Below are positions 49,876 to 50,523 of a stretch of 50,523 bases of DNA, piece after piece. The notes below the pieces were generated by a model, which saw nothing but the letters and a program-made list of their open reading frames with translations, made no database searches and had not been told where the DNA came from. Within the stretch, counting starts at the first letter, position 1. Each line of letters begins with the position of its first letter. The DNA comes from Candidatus Kapaibacterium sp. (lineage in GTDB: Bacteria > Bacteroidota > Ignavibacteria > Kapaibacteriales > Kapaibacteriaceae): positions 1-50,523 of the forward strand of contig VEQR01000015.1 in NCBI GenBank assembly GCA_018883125.1, written 5' to 3'. Both the position numbers and the translations under genes were made by a program.

Positions 49876-50504
49876 TGCGGCACAGTCTGCCCGAACACCT
49901 TTCTGCACTTTACGCGGAACGTGCTGACGAGATACGGCGTCGTCTCCAGGACTTTGCATCGGTGCCGAAGCACCAGCGATTCTATGAGCTCTGCTTCTGT
50001 CTTATGACTCCGCAGTCGAGTGCCGTGCATGCCTCGATGGTGCAGACTGAACTGGAGAAGATGGACTTTCTTGCAAAGGGTCAAGACGTCGTCGATGTGC
50101 TTCGAGCTCCCGACAAATACATCCGGTTCCATCATACGAAGCACCGTCGCCTCCACCGTGCCCGTGAGCAATGGTCTGTGTTAGAGGCAGTTCTCGACGA
50201 CTCGACCATCAGCGAGCAGGAGCGCCGCAATTCTCTACGAGAACTCGTCGATGGTTTTGGTATGAAGGAAGCCAGCCACTTTCTGCGCAACATTGGCCAC
50301 AGAGGGCTTGCCATCATTGACCGCCATCTGCTGACGAATCTTGTTACGTGCGGCGTGTATGAAGAGATTCCATCAGTGTCAACAATCAAGCGCTACGAAG
50401 ACGTTGAGCGGAGTTTCACGGCCTACTGCGTGGCCATCGGCATTGATATGGACGAGATCGACCTGCTGTTCTGGTGTGCTCAGACAGGACACATTCTGAA
50501 GTAG
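49875..50504 (+). CDS. N-glycosylase/DNA lyase, Ogg2-type
   Basis: A 209-residue base-excision repair enzyme removing 8-oxoguanine and cutting the abasic site. The HhH-GPD superfamily fold shows FYELCFCLMTPQSSA (substrate-side helix). The hairpin-to-helix segment LVDGFGMKEASHFLRNIG has catalytic Lys131, and Asp149 sits in LAIIDRHLL. The archaeal-type Ogg2 fits better than OGG1 because of the size and motif spacing. The start is GTG 49875, which shares one base with the upstream stop (TAGTG). An ATG-started frame from 49842 lies inside the preceding gene. The 19 bases after the stop hold nothing recognisable. Confidence 0.88.
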   Translation: MRHSLPEHLSALYAERADEIRRRLQDFASVPKHQRFYELCFCLMTPQSSAVHASMVQTELEKMDFLAKGQDVVDVLRAPDKYIRFHHTKHRRLHRAREQWSVLEAVLDDSTISEQERRNSLRELVDGFGMKEASHFLRNIGHRGLAIIDRHLLTNLVTCGVYEEIPSVSTIKRYEDVERSFTAYCVAIGIDMDEIDLLFWCAQTGHILK

Positions 50505-50523
50505 CCAGATCAATGATGAGCCG

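Overview
The window is about 50.5 kb of gene-dense bacterial DNA of moderate-to-high GC content. It holds 44 protein-coding genes (the first cut by the left edge), no rRNA, tRNA or CRISPR that I can see, and no transposase or phage gene. A type IX secretion translocon (SprA) and a PorQ-like protein, TAnnTTTG-type promoters instead of sigma70 -35/-10 boxes, and a fused CrtYc/CrtYd lycopene cyclase point to the Bacteroidota/Chlorobiota (FCB) group. Ignavibacteria or Kapabacteria-like lineages are my best guess; this is inference from gene content, not from a marker comparison.

Layout. 1-3644 (minus): a compact operon trhO - purine nucleoside phosphorylase - beta-propeller lipoprotein - phosphotransacetylase, all joined by 4-base overlaps. 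3713-10414 (plus): an envelope module of TPR protein, beta-barrel, SPOR protein, TonB-like protein and a 60-residue membrane protein, followed by UDP-glucose dehydrogenase. 11801-14684 (minus): a VWA protein and its MoxR-type ATPase. 14766-18490 (plus): uvrC coupled to an unusual GH13-like protein. 18487-19629 (minus): holB. 19664-20687 (plus): an OmpR-type regulator and a MazG-like protein. 20685-21028: 43 in-register copies of an 8-bp repeat. 21114-23921 (minus): rpmG and lon. 24061-27528 (plus): infC-rpmI-rplT, then pheS, a LolD-like ATPase and a small membrane protein. 27522-36645 (minus): a long run comprising a GH2-like membrane protein, hrcA, grpE, dnaJ, a ComEA-like protein, an unrecognised protein, rsmD, coaD and rimO. 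36877-50504 (plus): sprA, parA, parB, a thioesterase, a porQ-like gene, lycopene cyclase, a VWA membrane protein and an Ogg-type glycosylase.

How the genes work together. Much of the window is housekeeping: translation (infC, rpmI, rplT, rpmG, pheS, rsmD, rimO, trhO), protein quality control (hrcA, grpE, dnaJ, lon), DNA repair and replication (uvrC, holB, ogg), chromosome segregation (parAB) and CoA/acetyl-phosphate metabolism (coaD, pta). The rest is cell-envelope work: the 3713-10414 module, SprA/PorQ secretion, LolD, UDP-glucuronate supply and the GH2-membrane fusion. Almost all operon neighbours overlap by ATGA, GTGA or similar junctions.

The most unusual signals are the 344-bp octamer array, a strongly repeated AAGGGGCT octamer found on both strands and in all reading phases, promoters placed almost on top of start codons (possible leaderless mRNAs), parS-like half-sites in front of parA, and two glycoside-hydrolase-like proteins that lack catalytic residues.
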